NCBI GenBank assembly: GCA_900119535.1
Contig: FPJT01000020.1
Span: 1-64,000, forward strand
Direction: 5' to 3'
DNA from: Ruminococcus sp. XPD3002
GTDB lineage: Bacteria > Bacillota > Clostridia > Oscillospirales > Ruminococcaceae
DNA length: 64,000 nucleotides
Part shown: in pieces, positions 23,973-33,719 of the stretch
How positions within the stretch are numbered: position 1 is the stretch's first letter
Layout of the letters: every line of letters begins with the position of its first letter
Translations under genes and position numbers: made by a program
Notes under the pieces: generated by a model
Seen by the model: only the letters and a program-made list of their open reading frames with translations
What the model was told of the DNA's origin: nothing
The model's database searches: none

Positions 23973-26078
23973 ATGATACTGATATATCTTCTGCTTTCGG
24001 CGGCAGTACTGCTGATAACAGCTTCGGTCTGCCGACGGAAAAGACTCGGCACACTGAAATTTGCAGGCGCAGTTTTTGCTGTTGCTGTTATTCTTGAACT
24101 GACCGTTTTCCAGTTCCCTTCATATCGCCTTGCCTTTGGCAGTTATCCCCGTCAGACTCTTTATCCCCGTGATGCGGCGGAAACGGTTTCTGAGGAGTTT
24201 ACGGTAAGCGGTGGCAAGGAAGCTTCGCTGACATACAGGGATATAAACATCCCTGTGGGAACTGTCAGGGCAAATATCCGATTTGACAGCGGCGAACTCA
24301 AAACAGTAGTGATGAATGCCGATATGACCGATGATACAGGCTATTACTACAGGATGAGCATAGTCAGCACGGAAATAGTTAGGGACTGTCCGAGGTCCGC
24401 AGACTCTATGGTATTGCTTTCGGGCAATGCAGGTTCGGCACGTTTCAGATTTCAGGGTGGGAACGAAGAGGACAGTTTTACGGTAGAGAGCATAGAGCTG
24501 AATACACCCATACCCTTTGATATCCTGCCGCTCAGGACGCTTGCTATAACTCTTATTGCGGCGTTTGTCTATGCGGCGTTCAGGTCCTTTACCGCTTCGA
24601 GAAAAGCTGAGGAAGTACCGAAGCTGTGCAGGTGGTCGGCTGTGGCAGTTACAGCTGCGGCGGTCTGTTGCATGGCGCTGATAACGGCTGCAAAAATGCC
24701 CGAGGGCGGACTTGCTGGAAGGTTCTCGCTTGAAAACGGCGATCAGATAACGGAAGAACTGGTAACTGCCTTTGAAAAGGGACACGTCTGGCTGGATGCC
24801 GAACCCGAACCCGAACTCCTTGCTATGGAGGATCCCTATGACTGGGGAAAACGTCACTACGATGAGATACCTTACAGGTGGGATCATCTGCTCTACAACG
24901 GACGTTACTACTCTTATTACGGAGTCGCTCCGCTGATACTTTTCCTGCCTTATCATCTGATAACGGGACATTTCTTCCCTACGGATATAGCGGTATTGCT
25001 GTTTTCTTCGCTTGGCATGGCTGCGCTTGCTTTCCTGTACTGTTCAACAGTAAGAAAACGTTACGGGATGATATCCTTCGGAGCCTATATATCGGGACTT
25101 GTGATACTTCTTATGACCTGCGGAGCGTGGTTCTGTGTATCCCGTCCCATGTTCTATGAAACGGCAGTTTCATCCGCATTCTTCTGCCTTACTGCTGCGG
25201 CATGCTGCTTTACTGTTTCGTGCAGAGCGGAGAAAAAGTCGGTAAAGTATCTGCTCAGCTTTCTTTCATCACTTATGCTGGGACTTTCAGTACTCAGCAG
25301 ACCGACAATGGCAGTCTATGCAATTGCAGGAGCTATGTTTTACGCAAGAAGTCTCACGTCCGATAATAAGGCGAAAAAGAACTCAAAGCTCATAACTGCG
25401 GCATGTCTGTTCCTGCCCATTGTTATCCTCGGAGTTTTCCAGATGTGGTACAACTATGTCAGATTCGGTTCCGTATTCGATTTCGGTATAAAGTACTCCC
25501 TGACGATAAATGACTTCACTCATTCTCAGTTCCACATCCATTTCGTTCTTATCGGACTGTATAACTTCCTGTTTGCACCTCCTGCGTTCATCCCCGACTA
25601 TCCTTACATAACAACTCCCTTTTCACAGCTCGGAGTCAACGGCTATTACTACAAGGATGACGGTAATACCTCGGGAATTCTTTTCCTTGCGCTTCCTGTG
25701 TTCGGATATCTGTTCGGCGGACGGCTGCTTAGATACTGCAGAAAATCAAAAGCTTTTGCTGAGTATGCACTGCTGTTCGTGTTCTGCGTTGCAGCACCTC
25801 TTGCGATAATCTTTTCATCGTGGGAGAGCGGATATGCACTACGATACACAACGGATTTTTCGTGGGAGATAACTATAGGCGGAATCCTTATACTGTTCGA
25901 GGTCTTCGGCAGAAAAGGAAGTGAACTTCAGCGTGTAAGGCTCGGAAGGTTCATGATGCTGTCGGGACTCTGGGCGGTGCTCATAAGCGGTATGCAGATA
26001 TACAATTACGCCTTCGGAAAAGCCGATTACCCTCAGTTTACAGAATTGCTCCGCAGACACATGGAGCTATGGCATTGA
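23973..26078 (+). CDS. Polytopic membrane protein, GT39/GT83-like glycosyltransferase fold
   Basis: 701 residues with two N-terminal membrane helices, an extracytoplasmic beta-rich region (about 50-185), and then some ten more helices. A segment with DHLLYNGRYYSYYGVAPLI before a helix is typical of undecaprenyl- or dolichyl-sugar-dependent membrane glycosyltransferases and their relatives. No soluble catalytic domain is visible and the substrate is unknown. AGGAGG precedes the ATG. Confidence 0.55.
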   Translation: MILIYLLLSAAVLLITASVCRRKRLGTLKFAGAVFAVAVILELTVFQFPSYRLAFGSYPRQTLYPRDAAETVSEEFTVSGGKEASLTYRDINIPVGTVRANIRFDSGELKTVVMNADMTDDTGYYYRMSIVSTEIVRDCPRSADSMVLLSGNAGSARFRFQGGNEEDSFTVESIELNTPIPFDILPLRTLAITLIAAFVYAAFRSFTASRKAEEVPKLCRWSAVAVTAAAVCCMALITAAKMPEGGLAGRFSLENGDQITEELVTAFEKGHVWLDAEPEPELLAMEDPYDWGKRHYDEIPYRWDHLLYNGRYYSYYGVAPLILFLPYHLITGHFFPTDIAVLLFSSLGMAALAFLYCSTVRKRYGMISFGAYISGLVILLMTCGAWFCVSRPMFYETAVSSAFFCLTAAACCFTVSCRAEKKSVKYLLSFLSSLMLGLSVLSRPTMAVYAIAGAMFYARSLTSDNKAKKNSKLITAACLFLPIVILGVFQMWYNYVRFGSVFDFGIKYSLTINDFTHSQFHIHFVLIGLYNFLFAPPAFIPDYPYITTPFSQLGVNGYYYKDDGNTSGILFLALPVFGYLFGGRLLRYCRKSKAFAEYALLFVFCVAAPLAIIFSSWESGYALRYTTDFSWEITIGGILILFEVFGRKGSELQRVRLGRFMMLSGLWAVLISGMQIYNYAFGKADYPQFTELLRRHMELWH

Positions 26079-26183
26079 CAGTTTTCTTTATGTGAACCGC
26101 CAAAAATCAAAGGACTGATTTGGCAAAAAGCAACAAAAAAGTACCTTATTATATGTTAAAGGGGTAAAATTTTAAAAAAGTAC

Positions 26184-26212
26184 GTGACTTTTTAAAGGTG
26201 TTGTGATATAAT
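26184..26212 (+). promoter_or_regulatory. Promoter of the BIG2-domain gene
   Basis: GTGACT, 17-bp spacer, TATAAT. The -35 is a one-base departure from TTGACT. Confidence 0.5.
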
Positions 26213-26273
26213 GGTTAATAGGAAATTTTTCCTCAAAAAATAAATAAATATATGAACAAAAGGATGGCTTAAA

Positions 26274-26954
26274 ATGGAGAACAACTATAATCCGCAGAGA
26301 CCGCGGAAAAGAGTCTCGCGAAAGGTACTGAGACGCCGCCAGTTCTCGGCGCTTGCTGTTATCTCGTTTATCATACTTCTTATCGTGGTGCTTGCTTCAA
26401 AAGGCTGCCACAAGAGCGAAAACAGCGGAAAAAATAAAAAGGACAACAAAAATAATCAGACTGCTGTAGTTACAACTATCACAGTACAGCAGGACGATGT
26501 GACATTCACTATGCCTCCTACAGAAACTACAGCCGTTGAAGCAGAACCTACTACCGCAAATCCTGCGGCTTCAAAGGTACAGCTTTCAAAGCGCGAGATG
26601 TTCCTTGATGTTGGTGATACAGACGTTTCGATTATCCGTGCATACCCCGAGGGTTCTACCGAAGCCAACGAGCAGTGGAAGTCCAGCGATACTTCTATCG
26701 CAACTGTCGATAAGCAGGGCTATGTAACTGCTGTTGCACCGGGTTCATGCTACATTATACTCAGCTTCAGCAATCAGCCTGATATCGAGATAGAGATAAA
26801 GGTCTCTGTCGCAGATAACGGTGTTACAGCACTCCCTAAGTCTACAGAGAGCGCTACTGATGAGGCTGCTGAGGGACAGAGATTCAGCGGAAGCACTGAC
26901 AGCTCACTTGCTTACGAGAATAACGTCCTCGTATCAAACGACCTCAGAAACTGA
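26274..26954 (+). CDS. Membrane-anchored protein with BIG2-type Ig domain
   Basis: 226 residues: basic N-terminus, one transmembrane helix (about 25-42), Thr-rich spacer, then a bacterial Ig-like group 2 domain (about 100-185) with QWKSSDTSIATVDKQGYVTA, the classical BIG2 signature. It is probably a type II membrane protein displaying the domain outside. A Ser/Thr tail of 40 residues follows. Function unknown. Confidence 0.75.
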   Translation: MENNYNPQRPRKRVSRKVLRRRQFSALAVISFIILLIVVLASKGCHKSENSGKNKKDNKNNQTAVVTTITVQQDDVTFTMPPTETTAVEAEPTTANPAASKVQLSKREMFLDVGDTDVSIIRAYPEGSTEANEQWKSSDTSIATVDKQGYVTAVAPGSCYIILSFSNQPDIEIEIKVSVADNGVTALPKSTESATDEAAEGQRFSGSTDSSLAYENNVLVSNDLRN

Positions 26955-27000
26955 CAATTGTTTATCGCTGCAATGCAGCAGTGTTGATACAGAAACTATA

Positions 27001-27052
27001 AGCCATGGTATTCCGTACAGACAGTCGGAAGTACTGTGGCTTTTCTGTTTTT
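27001..27052 (+). terminator. Terminator with imperfect long stem
   Basis: AGCCATGGTATTCCG (27001-27015) pairs with 27026-27041 with a few mismatches, followed by TTTTCTGTTTTT. Its tail runs into the ribosome site of the next gene, so it may also modulate that gene. Confidence 0.65.
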
Positions 27053-27065
27053 AGGAGATTTGATC

Positions 27066-27572
27066 ATGAAATGCTTTAAGTGGAAAAATATAACAATTCT
27101 GATGCTTGCAGTAATTTTTGCAATTCTTATTAATGGATGCGATCAGAATAAAAAAGATGAAGATGATGAGTTATCCATGTCTGTTTCGCATACGGATGAA
27201 GTCGTCAGAGAAGTTTTTATACATGAGACAGGAGGAGAAGATGGCAGGAATATTGAATGGAGAGTTTATTCTGAAAACGGCAAATATTTTCTTTCATATT
27301 CAGGCTCTAACTGTCAGCCTTTGTCACATGATTTTGGATTGCCTTTAGATGGCGAATTTGAAATAACAGAACAGGAATATAAAACAATAATGGATGCAGA
27401 TTACAATAAATTTATTGCTGAATATGATGCGGACTATCAGAAAAATATTGTAGATGCAGTTTGCTTTCGATCGGTTTTAAAATATGATAATGGTTCAGAA
27501 ATTAATACAGAAGCAAATATGACAAGTGTTGCCATAAAATTGATTGATCTGGCAAGAAAATACAGTGAGTAA
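27066..27572 (+). CDS. Small AT-rich lipoprotein of unknown function
   Basis: 168 residues with a lipobox ending at Cys 25 (INGC) and an acidic mature part. No domain recognised. Codon choice is markedly A/T-ending (AAT, GAT, AAA, ATA) against the GC-richer neighbours, hinting at recent acquisition. ATG 27066 follows AGGAG; an earlier TTG start would overlap the terminator. Confidence 0.6.
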   Translation: MKCFKWKNITILMLAVIFAILINGCDQNKKDEDDELSMSVSHTDEVVREVFIHETGGEDGRNIEWRVYSENGKYFLSYSGSNCQPLSHDFGLPLDGEFEITEQEYKTIMDADYNKFIAEYDADYQKNIVDAVCFRSVLKYDNGSEINTEANMTSVAIKLIDLARKYSE

Positions 27573-27681
27573 ATCTGGCATTTCTTATTGCTGAAAGGTG
27601 TTATGATCAGAATGGTCAGATCACCATTCGGACATTCCCTTTATAATAAAGAAGATTTTTTGAAAAAATTCCCGAAAACAC

Positions 27682-27711
27682 TTGACTTTTCGGATATAAG
27701 CGTGATATAAT
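27682..27711 (+). promoter_or_regulatory. Promoter of the rimP-nusA-infB superoperon
   Basis: TTGACT, 18-bp spacer, TATAAT, about 110 bases before rimP. Confidence 0.75.
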
Positions 27712-27733
27712 ATAACATGATGATAGTTAGACT

Positions 27734-27784
27734 AAAGACCGGAAGCTTCCGGTCTTTCGTTTGTAATGGGGAATTTGCTCCCCA
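27734..27784 (+). promoter_or_regulatory. Two leader hairpins before rimP
   Basis: AAAGACCGGAAG followed at once by its complement CTTCCGGTCTTT makes a perfect 24-base palindrome (27734-27757). A short T-containing tail makes it terminator-like. A second small hairpin GGGGA/TCCCC follows (27768-27783). The nusA operon is autoregulated at its leader in other bacteria, so attenuation is plausible. Confidence 0.6.
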
Positions 27785-27822
27785 AAGGCTATTCAGTATC
27801 AGACAAGGAAAGGAGAGTCTTA

Positions 27823-28299
27823 ATGAAGCTGAAGAAATTCGGAGGGACAGAACAGAAGGTCTATGACCTCGTTAAGCCTGTTACCGACGAGCTGGGATAC
27901 TTCCTCTGGGATGTATGCTATGAAAAGGAAGGCGCTATGTGGTACCTTCGCATATTCATAGATCAGGACGAGGGAATATCCATCGATGACTGCGAAAAGG
28001 TCACAGAGCCCGTCAACAGGATACTCGACGAGGCCGATCCCATACAGCAGCAGTATGTGCTGGAGGTCGGTTCGGCAGGTCTTGAAAGAGAACTTCTTAA
28101 GGAAGAACACTTTGAGGTTTGTCAGGGCGACAGGGTAAGGATCCGCTTTATCAGGGAAACAGACGGCGAAAAAGAGATATCTGCCGTGCTGAAATGTGCG
28201 GACAAAGAGACCGTTACGGTGATTGATGATGAGGATGAAGAAAAGGTATACAAGCTTGCGGATATTGCGTTCGTGAAGCTCTGGTTCGATTTTGAATGA
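27823..28299 (+). CDS. rimP: Ribosome maturation factor RimP
   Basis: 158 residues, typical of RimP, which helps assemble the 30S subunit. ISIDDCEKVTEPVNRILDE and VLEVGSAGLERELLKEEHF are family signatures (usual form SSPGLERPL). Start at 27823 follows AAAGGAGAG; an upstream ATG lies in the leader hairpin. First gene of the superoperon. Confidence 0.93.
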   Translation: MKLKKFGGTEQKVYDLVKPVTDELGYFLWDVCYEKEGAMWYLRIFIDQDEGISIDDCEKVTEPVNRILDEADPIQQQYVLEVGSAGLERELLKEEHFEVCQGDRVRIRFIRETDGEKEISAVLKCADKETVTVIDDEDEEKVYKLADIAFVKLWFDFE

Positions 28300-28342
28300 T
28301 AAAAATATCAATATAGAATAATTATTACTGGAGGAAAAAACA

Positions 28343-29551
28343 ATGGATAACTTTTTCGAAGCGCTTGAAATGCTCGGAGAGGAAAACAGCGTTGAGACAG
28401 GTCTCCTTATAGAGAAAGTCAAGTCTGCAATGCTCAAGGCAGCTAAAAGAGCCTATCCCCACAGCGAGGAAAGACTCAGAGTCGAGATAGACCCTGCAAC
28501 AAAGAAGTTCGCTATGTATATCGAGCAGGATATCATCGACGACCAGCCTTTCGATGATAACGAGATCAATATCGACGTTGCAAAGACCAAGGATCCGAAT
28601 GCTTACGTCGGCGGAAAGATGCTCAAGGAGATCGACATCTCAAAGCTGGGCAGAATGGCTGCACTCTCTGCAAAGCAGTCCATAAAGGGCGACCTCAGAG
28701 AGATCAACCGTGAGCAGATGCTTGCAAAGTTCGAGTCGAAGGAGCATGACTGCATCGTTGCAAAGGTATCTCAGGTAGATCCCGGAAGAGGTACTGTTAC
28801 CGTTGAGTATGACGGCACAGAGCTTTACCTTTTCAGAAACGAGCAGATCCCCGGCGAGAACCTCACAGAAGGCAAGTCTGTAAAGGTCTATATCACAGGT
28901 ATCATCGGCAAGACAAAGAAGCCTATCGTTAAGATCTCACGTACTCACAAGGACCTTGTAAAGCGTCTCTTTGAGATAGAGGTACCCGAGATTTACGACG
29001 GCACGGTTGAAGTGAAGTCGATCTCCCGTGAGGCAGGCTCTCGTACAAAGATAGCTGTATGGAGCAACGATCCCGATGTTGATGCAGTAGGTGCATGTAT
29101 CGGTGCAAAGCGTTCACGTATCACAGCTGTTGTGAATGAACTGAACGGCGAGAAGATAGACATTATCCCGTGGAGCGAAAAGCCCGAGGAATTCGTGGCA
29201 AGAGCACTCGCTCCCGCAGAAGTTCTCAAGACTGTTATCACTTCCGAAGAGGAAAAGACATGTACAGTCGTGGTTCCAAACAATCAGCTCTCACTTGCTA
29301 TCGGCAACAAGGGACAGAACGCAAAGCTTGCTGCTAAGCTCACAGGCTACAAGATCGACATCAAGCCGCAGTTCGATACAGTTACAAACGAGGAAGCTCC
29401 CGAGCTGAGTCCTGATTTCAAGGCTCCCGAGACTGCTGCTCCCATAGCTGAGGAGGAGACAGAAACTGCTCCTGTTGAGGAAACTGCTGAGGCAGCAGCT
29501 CCCGCTGAGGAGACTCCTGCTGAGGAGACAGAGGCTCCTGCAGAAGAATGA
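28343..29551 (+). CDS. nusA: Transcription elongation/termination factor NusA
   Basis: 402 residues: NusA N-terminal domain, S1 domain (about 135-200) and two KH domains (through VGACIGAKRSRITAVVNEL and LAIGNKGQNAKLAAKLTG). It binds RNA polymerase and nascent RNA. The C-terminus is a 45-residue Glu/Ala/Pro low-complexity tail in place of the acidic repeats seen in proteobacteria. Its stop overlaps the next start by four bases (ATGA). Confidence 0.96.
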   Translation: MDNFFEALEMLGEENSVETGLLIEKVKSAMLKAAKRAYPHSEERLRVEIDPATKKFAMYIEQDIIDDQPFDDNEINIDVAKTKDPNAYVGGKMLKEIDISKLGRMAALSAKQSIKGDLREINREQMLAKFESKEHDCIVAKVSQVDPGRGTVTVEYDGTELYLFRNEQIPGENLTEGKSVKVYITGIIGKTKKPIVKISRTHKDLVKRLFEIEVPEIYDGTVEVKSISREAGSRTKIAVWSNDPDVDAVGACIGAKRSRITAVVNELNGEKIDIIPWSEKPEEFVARALAPAEVLKTVITSEEEKTCTVVVPNNQLSLAIGNKGQNAKLAAKLTGYKIDIKPQFDTVTNEEAPELSPDFKAPETAAPIAEEETETAPVEETAEAAAPAEETPAEETEAPAEE

Positions 29552-29832
29552 ATATGAAGCCTAAAAAAATACCCATGAGAATGTGCCTCGGATGCAGCGA
29601 GATGAAACCCAAAAAGGAACTTCTCCGTGTTGTGAAGTCTCCCGAGGGCGAGATAAGTCTCGATTTTGTAGGCAAGAAAAACGGCAGAGGCGCTTATATC
29701 TGCCGCAGTACAGAGTGCTACGAAAAGGCGCGCAAGTCAAGACGTTTTGAAAAGACGTTCTCATGCAAGATAGAAGAAAGCGTTTATGAGGTGATGGCAG
29801 ATGAACTCAGATCCGAAACAGAAAACAGCTGA
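29548..29832 (+). CDS. rnpM: RNase P modulator RnpM (YlxR)
   Basis: 94 residues. IPMRMCLGCSEMKPKKELLR and GRGAYICRSTECYEKARK are the YlxR signature, with the Cys-containing RNA-binding face. It sits in the conserved nusA-ylxR-ylxQ-infB order. RnpM has been described as a modulator of RNase P. Confidence 0.92.
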   Translation: MNMKPKKIPMRMCLGCSEMKPKKELLRVVKSPEGEISLDFVGKKNGRGAYICRSTECYEKARKSRRFEKTFSCKIEESVYEVMADELRSETENS

Positions 29833-30115
29833 CCTGCTTTCCATATGCTTCAAAGCAGGAAAGGCAGTAAAGGGTTTCGACAGCGCTGCGGATGCAGTTA
29901 AAAACGGAAATGCGTTCTGCGTTCTGCTTGCTTCGGATGCATCGGCAAAAACAGCCAAAGAAGCAGATTTCATCTGCGGCAAGTACAGCGTACCTGTTAT
30001 AAGGACGGGACTTGCAAAGGCTGATATCGCAAAACTCTGCCGTAAAGAGACTGCCGTTATCGCAGTCTGCGACAAGGGCTTTGCGGACAGATTCGCCGTT
30101 ATAGTTTCAGAATAA
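29801..30115 (+). CDS. L7Ae-family RNA-binding protein YlxQ
   Basis: 104 residues of the L7Ae/L30e fold: GKAVKGFDSAADAVKNG and LASDASAKTAKEADF. It probably binds kink-turn RNA and helps ribosome function. Its start lies 32 bases inside rnpM, after GAGGTG, so translation is likely coupled. Confidence 0.88.
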   Translation: MNSDPKQKTADLLSICFKAGKAVKGFDSAADAVKNGNAFCVLLASDASAKTAKEADFICGKYSVPVIRTGLAKADIAKLCRKETAVIAVCDKGFADRFAVIVSE

Positions 30116-30206
30116 AATATACATCTTCGCTGCCATGCGGCGGCATACAAATTGAATAGTCCTGCCGTGACAGAAACGGCATTGTGAATGGAGGTACTAC
30201 AAACCT

Positions 30207-32849
30207 ATGGCAAAAAAAATAAAATTAAGCGATGCAGCAAAGGATCTCAATATCCCGTCACAGAAGCTTATTGATTTCTTCGCCGAGAAGGGTGACACCA
30301 AGAAAAAGGCAGCTACAAGCCTTACGGAGGAAGAAATGAATCTGGTGCTCGAGCACTATACAAAAGAACATGAGGTAAAGTCGCTGGATGAATACTTCGC
30401 ATCAAAGGACGATCCGCGTCCAGAGCCTGCGAAGGAAGAAACTCCGAAGGCTGAACCGAAAAAGGAGAAAAAGCCTGCCGAAAAGAAGAAGCCTGCACCT
30501 GCAAAGGAAAAAGCTGCAGAGCCTAAGAAGGAGGCTGCTCCGAAGAAGGAGGAAAAGCCCGTGGAAAAGAGCGAAGCTCCCGAAAAGAAGCCTGAGGTAA
30601 AGGCTGAACCCGAAAAGAAAGAAGCTCCTAAGCCCGAGGCAAAGGCTGAGCCCGAGAAGAAGGAAGAGCCGAAGACTGAAGCTAAGGCCGAGCCTAAGGC
30701 AGAACCTGCAAAGCAGGAAGCTCCCAAGGCTGAAGCACAGGAGACAAAGCCTGCTGAGAACCATAAGCAGGACAAGAAAAACAAGAAGAAGGAGCAGGCG
30801 AAGGCTCAGGACCGCGGCGAACGTACAAAGTTCAATGCTTCATTCAGTTCCGAAACAGCTCAGACCTCCGGTCAGAGAAGAACTGTTGATACCCGCGGAA
30901 GCTACGTTGACCTTGATAAGTATAACGAGCGCTATGAGCAGATAGCTCCTGCAAATAAGCACAAGAACGATAACTACTCATCAAAGAAGCAGAAGATCAA
31001 CCAGAAGTCTGCTCAGAGAAACCGTCAGCAGTTCTCTAAGAAGGAGAGCGAGGCTGAGAAGCTCAAGAGACTCGAACTCGAGCGCGCAAGAAAGCAGCAG
31101 CTCAAGGTAATGATCCCCGACAGCATAACAGTCGGTGAGCTTGCTACACGTCTTAAGGCTACAGCTACAGACGTTATCAAGAAGCTCATGGGACTCGGTG
31201 TTATGGCTTCTATCAATCAGGAGATCGACTTCGATACAGCTTCACTTGTTGCTGAGGAACTCGGTGCAAAGGTAGAGAAGGAAGTTATCGTTACTATCGA
31301 GGAGCGTCTTATCGACGATACAGACGATGACGATACAAACCTCGAGCCACGCTGCCCTGTAGTTGTTGTTATGGGACACGTTGACCACGGTAAGACTTCT
31401 ATCCTCGACCGTATCAGAAACGCTCACGTTGCCGCAGGAGAAGCAGGCGGTATCACACAGCATATCGGTGCTTATCAGGTAAACGTCAACGGACAGGATA
31501 TCACTTTCCTTGATACTCCCGGACACGAAGCTTTCACTTCCATGCGTGCAAGAGGTGCGAATATCACTGATATCGCTATACTCGTTGTTGCCGCTGATGA
31601 CGGTATCATGCCGCAGACAGTAGAGTCTATCAACCATGCGAAGTCCGCAGGCGTTCAGATAATCGTTGCTATCAACAAGATGGATAAGGAAGGCGCTAAC
31701 CCCGACCGCATCAAGGAAGAACTCACAAAGTACGACCTCGTTTGCGAGGACTGGGGCGGAGACGTTATCTGTGTTCCCGTATCCGCAAAGACAGGCGAAG
31801 GCATCGAAGAACTCCTTGAAAACGTTCTTCTCGTTGCTGAGGTACAGGAGCTTAAGGCTAACCCGGACCGTCTTGCAAAGGGTACTGTTATCGAAGCTCG
31901 TCTTGACAAGGGCAGAGGTCCTATCGCTACACTTCTCGTACAGAACGGTACACTTAAGCAGGGTGATATAATCATCGCAGGTACTGCTGTGGGAAGAGTT
32001 CGTGTAATGACAAACGACAAGGGCAGAACAGTAAAGTCCGCAGGTCCTTCCGTACCTGTTGAGATAACAGGTCTTGCAGAAGTTCCGAGCGCAGGTGATA
32101 CTTTCAACGCTGTTGAGGATGAGCGTCTTGCTCGTGAACTCGTTGACCAGAGAAAGCATGAGCAGAAGCAGGAGCAGTTCAACGCTTACCGCAAGGTAAC
32201 TCTTGATAACCTGTTCAGCCAGATCGCAGAGGGCGAGATCAAAGAACTTCCTATCATCGTAAAGGCTGACGTTCAGGGTTCTGTTGAGGCTGTAAAGCAG
32301 TCTCTCGAAAAGCTCTCCAACAATGAAGTAAGAGTAAGAGTCATCCACGGTGCAGTCGGTGCCGTAAAGGAAAGCGACGTTATGCTTGCAAGCGCTTCCA
32401 ACGCTATCATAGTAGGCTTCAACGTTCGTCCCGATCCTGTTGCCGCAGAGAATGCTGCCCGTGACGGTGTTGATATCCGTCTCTACCGTATCATCTATGA
32501 TGCTATCGAAGAGATATCAACTGCTATGAAGGGTATGCTCGCTCCTAAGTTCCGCGATGTTGAACTCGGACGCGCAGAAGTAAGACAGGTATACAAGATA
32601 TCCAACGTTGGTATGGTAGCAGGAAGCTACGTACTCAGCGGTAAGGTAACACGAGGCTGTCAGGTGCGTATAGTACGTGACGGTATCATAATCGCTGACG
32701 ATAAGATCGCAGGTCTGAAGCGTTTCAAGGACGATGCAAAGGAAGTTGCAGAGAGCTTTGAGTGCGGAATCAGCCTCGAGAAGTTCAGCGACGTTAAGGA
32801 AGGCGATATCTTCGAGGCTTACACAGTCGAGGAGTACCGCGAGGACTGA
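30207..32849 (+). CDS. infB: Translation initiation factor IF-2
   Basis: 880 residues. An N-terminal Lys/Ala/Pro/Glu-rich low-complexity stretch (about 75-270) precedes the IF2 N-domain and GTPase: G1 GHVDHGKT, G3 DTPGHE, G4 NKMD and G5 SAKTGEG are intact. It places fMet-tRNA on the 30S subunit. The 91-base gap before it carries a TGCCGT/ACGGCA hairpin. GGAGGT lies 11 bases before the ATG. Confidence 0.97.
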   Translation: MAKKIKLSDAAKDLNIPSQKLIDFFAEKGDTKKKAATSLTEEEMNLVLEHYTKEHEVKSLDEYFASKDDPRPEPAKEETPKAEPKKEKKPAEKKKPAPAKEKAAEPKKEAAPKKEEKPVEKSEAPEKKPEVKAEPEKKEAPKPEAKAEPEKKEEPKTEAKAEPKAEPAKQEAPKAEAQETKPAENHKQDKKNKKKEQAKAQDRGERTKFNASFSSETAQTSGQRRTVDTRGSYVDLDKYNERYEQIAPANKHKNDNYSSKKQKINQKSAQRNRQQFSKKESEAEKLKRLELERARKQQLKVMIPDSITVGELATRLKATATDVIKKLMGLGVMASINQEIDFDTASLVAEELGAKVEKEVIVTIEERLIDDTDDDDTNLEPRCPVVVVMGHVDHGKTSILDRIRNAHVAAGEAGGITQHIGAYQVNVNGQDITFLDTPGHEAFTSMRARGANITDIAILVVAADDGIMPQTVESINHAKSAGVQIIVAINKMDKEGANPDRIKEELTKYDLVCEDWGGDVICVPVSAKTGEGIEELLENVLLVAEVQELKANPDRLAKGTVIEARLDKGRGPIATLLVQNGTLKQGDIIIAGTAVGRVRVMTNDKGRTVKSAGPSVPVEITGLAEVPSAGDTFNAVEDERLARELVDQRKHEQKQEQFNAYRKVTLDNLFSQIAEGEIKELPIIVKADVQGSVEAVKQSLEKLSNNEVRVRVIHGAVGAVKESDVMLASASNAIIVGFNVRPDPVAAENAARDGVDIRLYRIIYDAIEEISTAMKGMLAPKFRDVELGRAEVRQVYKISNVGMVAGSYVLSGKVTRGCQVRIVRDGIIIADDKIAGLKRFKDDAKEVAESFECGISLEKFSDVKEGDIFEAYTVEEYRED

Positions 32850-32880
32850 TAATAAACTTATCTGACAGGAGGAATGTATT

Positions 32881-33291
32881 ATGGACAACAGCAGAATGAG
32901 CAATGCTGATATGCTGCAATACTGTGACGAAGCACTGGCGTGGGAAGATTTCGGACCTATTGATATATTGTTCTTTGAGTCCGTAAAAAAGATACTCCTT
33001 GGTCAGTGCAGCCCGATAGAAGAACCCGATTACGAACCCGATGATCTTATGGGACTGGAAAGACCTGTACGTGATACCGAGCTGGAACCCGAATACTGCA
33101 ACTATGCTGATATCTACTACGGCGAGGGCGACGACGATCTTCCCGACTACAGCACCATAAAGATAAAGGAGAATTTCCCTGCTGAGGTGTTCGGAGAGGG
33201 CTTCTTCGGATCGAATGAAAAAGTGGCATACGGCACCAATGAGGAAGAGACTGAAGAAAAAGACGAGGGATTCAAGGTAGAGGTAGACTGA
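32881..33291 (+). CDS. Unrecognised acidic protein between infB and rbfA
   Basis: 136 residues, strongly acidic, with runs such as EEPDYEPDDL and EEETEEKDEG, no signal peptide or membrane helix. It has a good ribosome site (AGGAGG) 31 bases after infB. rbfA normally follows infB directly, so this is a lineage-specific insertion into the superoperon. No domain recognised; a role tied to translation is inference from position only. Confidence 0.7.
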   Translation: MDNSRMSNADMLQYCDEALAWEDFGPIDILFFESVKKILLGQCSPIEEPDYEPDDLMGLERPVRDTELEPEYCNYADIYYGEGDDDLPDYSTIKIKENFPAEVFGEGFFGSNEKVAYGTNEEETEEKDEGFKVEVD

Positions 33292-33342
33292 TACCCCTGC
33301 CGCCCCGTTCGCATTTGTCCGAAACGGACAGAAAGGAATATA

Positions 33343-33681
33343 ATGCCGAATTTCAAGAACAGCCGTATGGCAGAAGATATTAAAAGAGAACTTACCGCTA
33401 TCCTGCGTGAGCTCAAGGATCCGAGGATCGACAAGATGCTCACTATCGTAAGAGCAGACCTTTCGGGAGATATGTCAAACTGCAAAGTTTACGTATCGAG
33501 CCTTGAAGGTATGGAGCGCACAAAGGAATCGGTCAAGGGACTCAAAAATGCTTCGGGATTTATCCGCAGAGAGCTTTTTCACCGCCTTGAGATGAGAAAG
33601 TCTCCCGAACTCAGCTTCATTGCGGATAATTCCATTGAACGAAGCGCAGAGATAAGCAAGAAACTCAATGACCTGCTTTGA
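33343..33681 (+). CDS. rbfA: Ribosome-binding factor A
   Basis: 112 residues of the RbfA KH-like fold: NSRMAEDIKRELTAIL, LKDPRI and KVYVSSLEG. It assists 16S rRNA 5'-end maturation in the 30S subunit. It follows AAAGGA. Member of the superoperon, 38 bases before nrnA. Confidence 0.95.
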   Translation: MPNFKNSRMAEDIKRELTAILRELKDPRIDKMLTIVRADLSGDMSNCKVYVSSLEGMERTKESVKGLKNASGFIRRELFHRLEMRKSPELSFIADNSIERSAEISKKLNDLL

Positions 33682-33719
33682 TCGGAAAACAGGTCGGATA
33701 GATATGAAAGAGGTGTGAT

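Noticed and set aside
31242..32348. 368-residue minus-strand ORF opposite infB
   Set aside because: Codon structure belongs to infB on the plus strand with all G motifs intact; no start signal on the minus strand.
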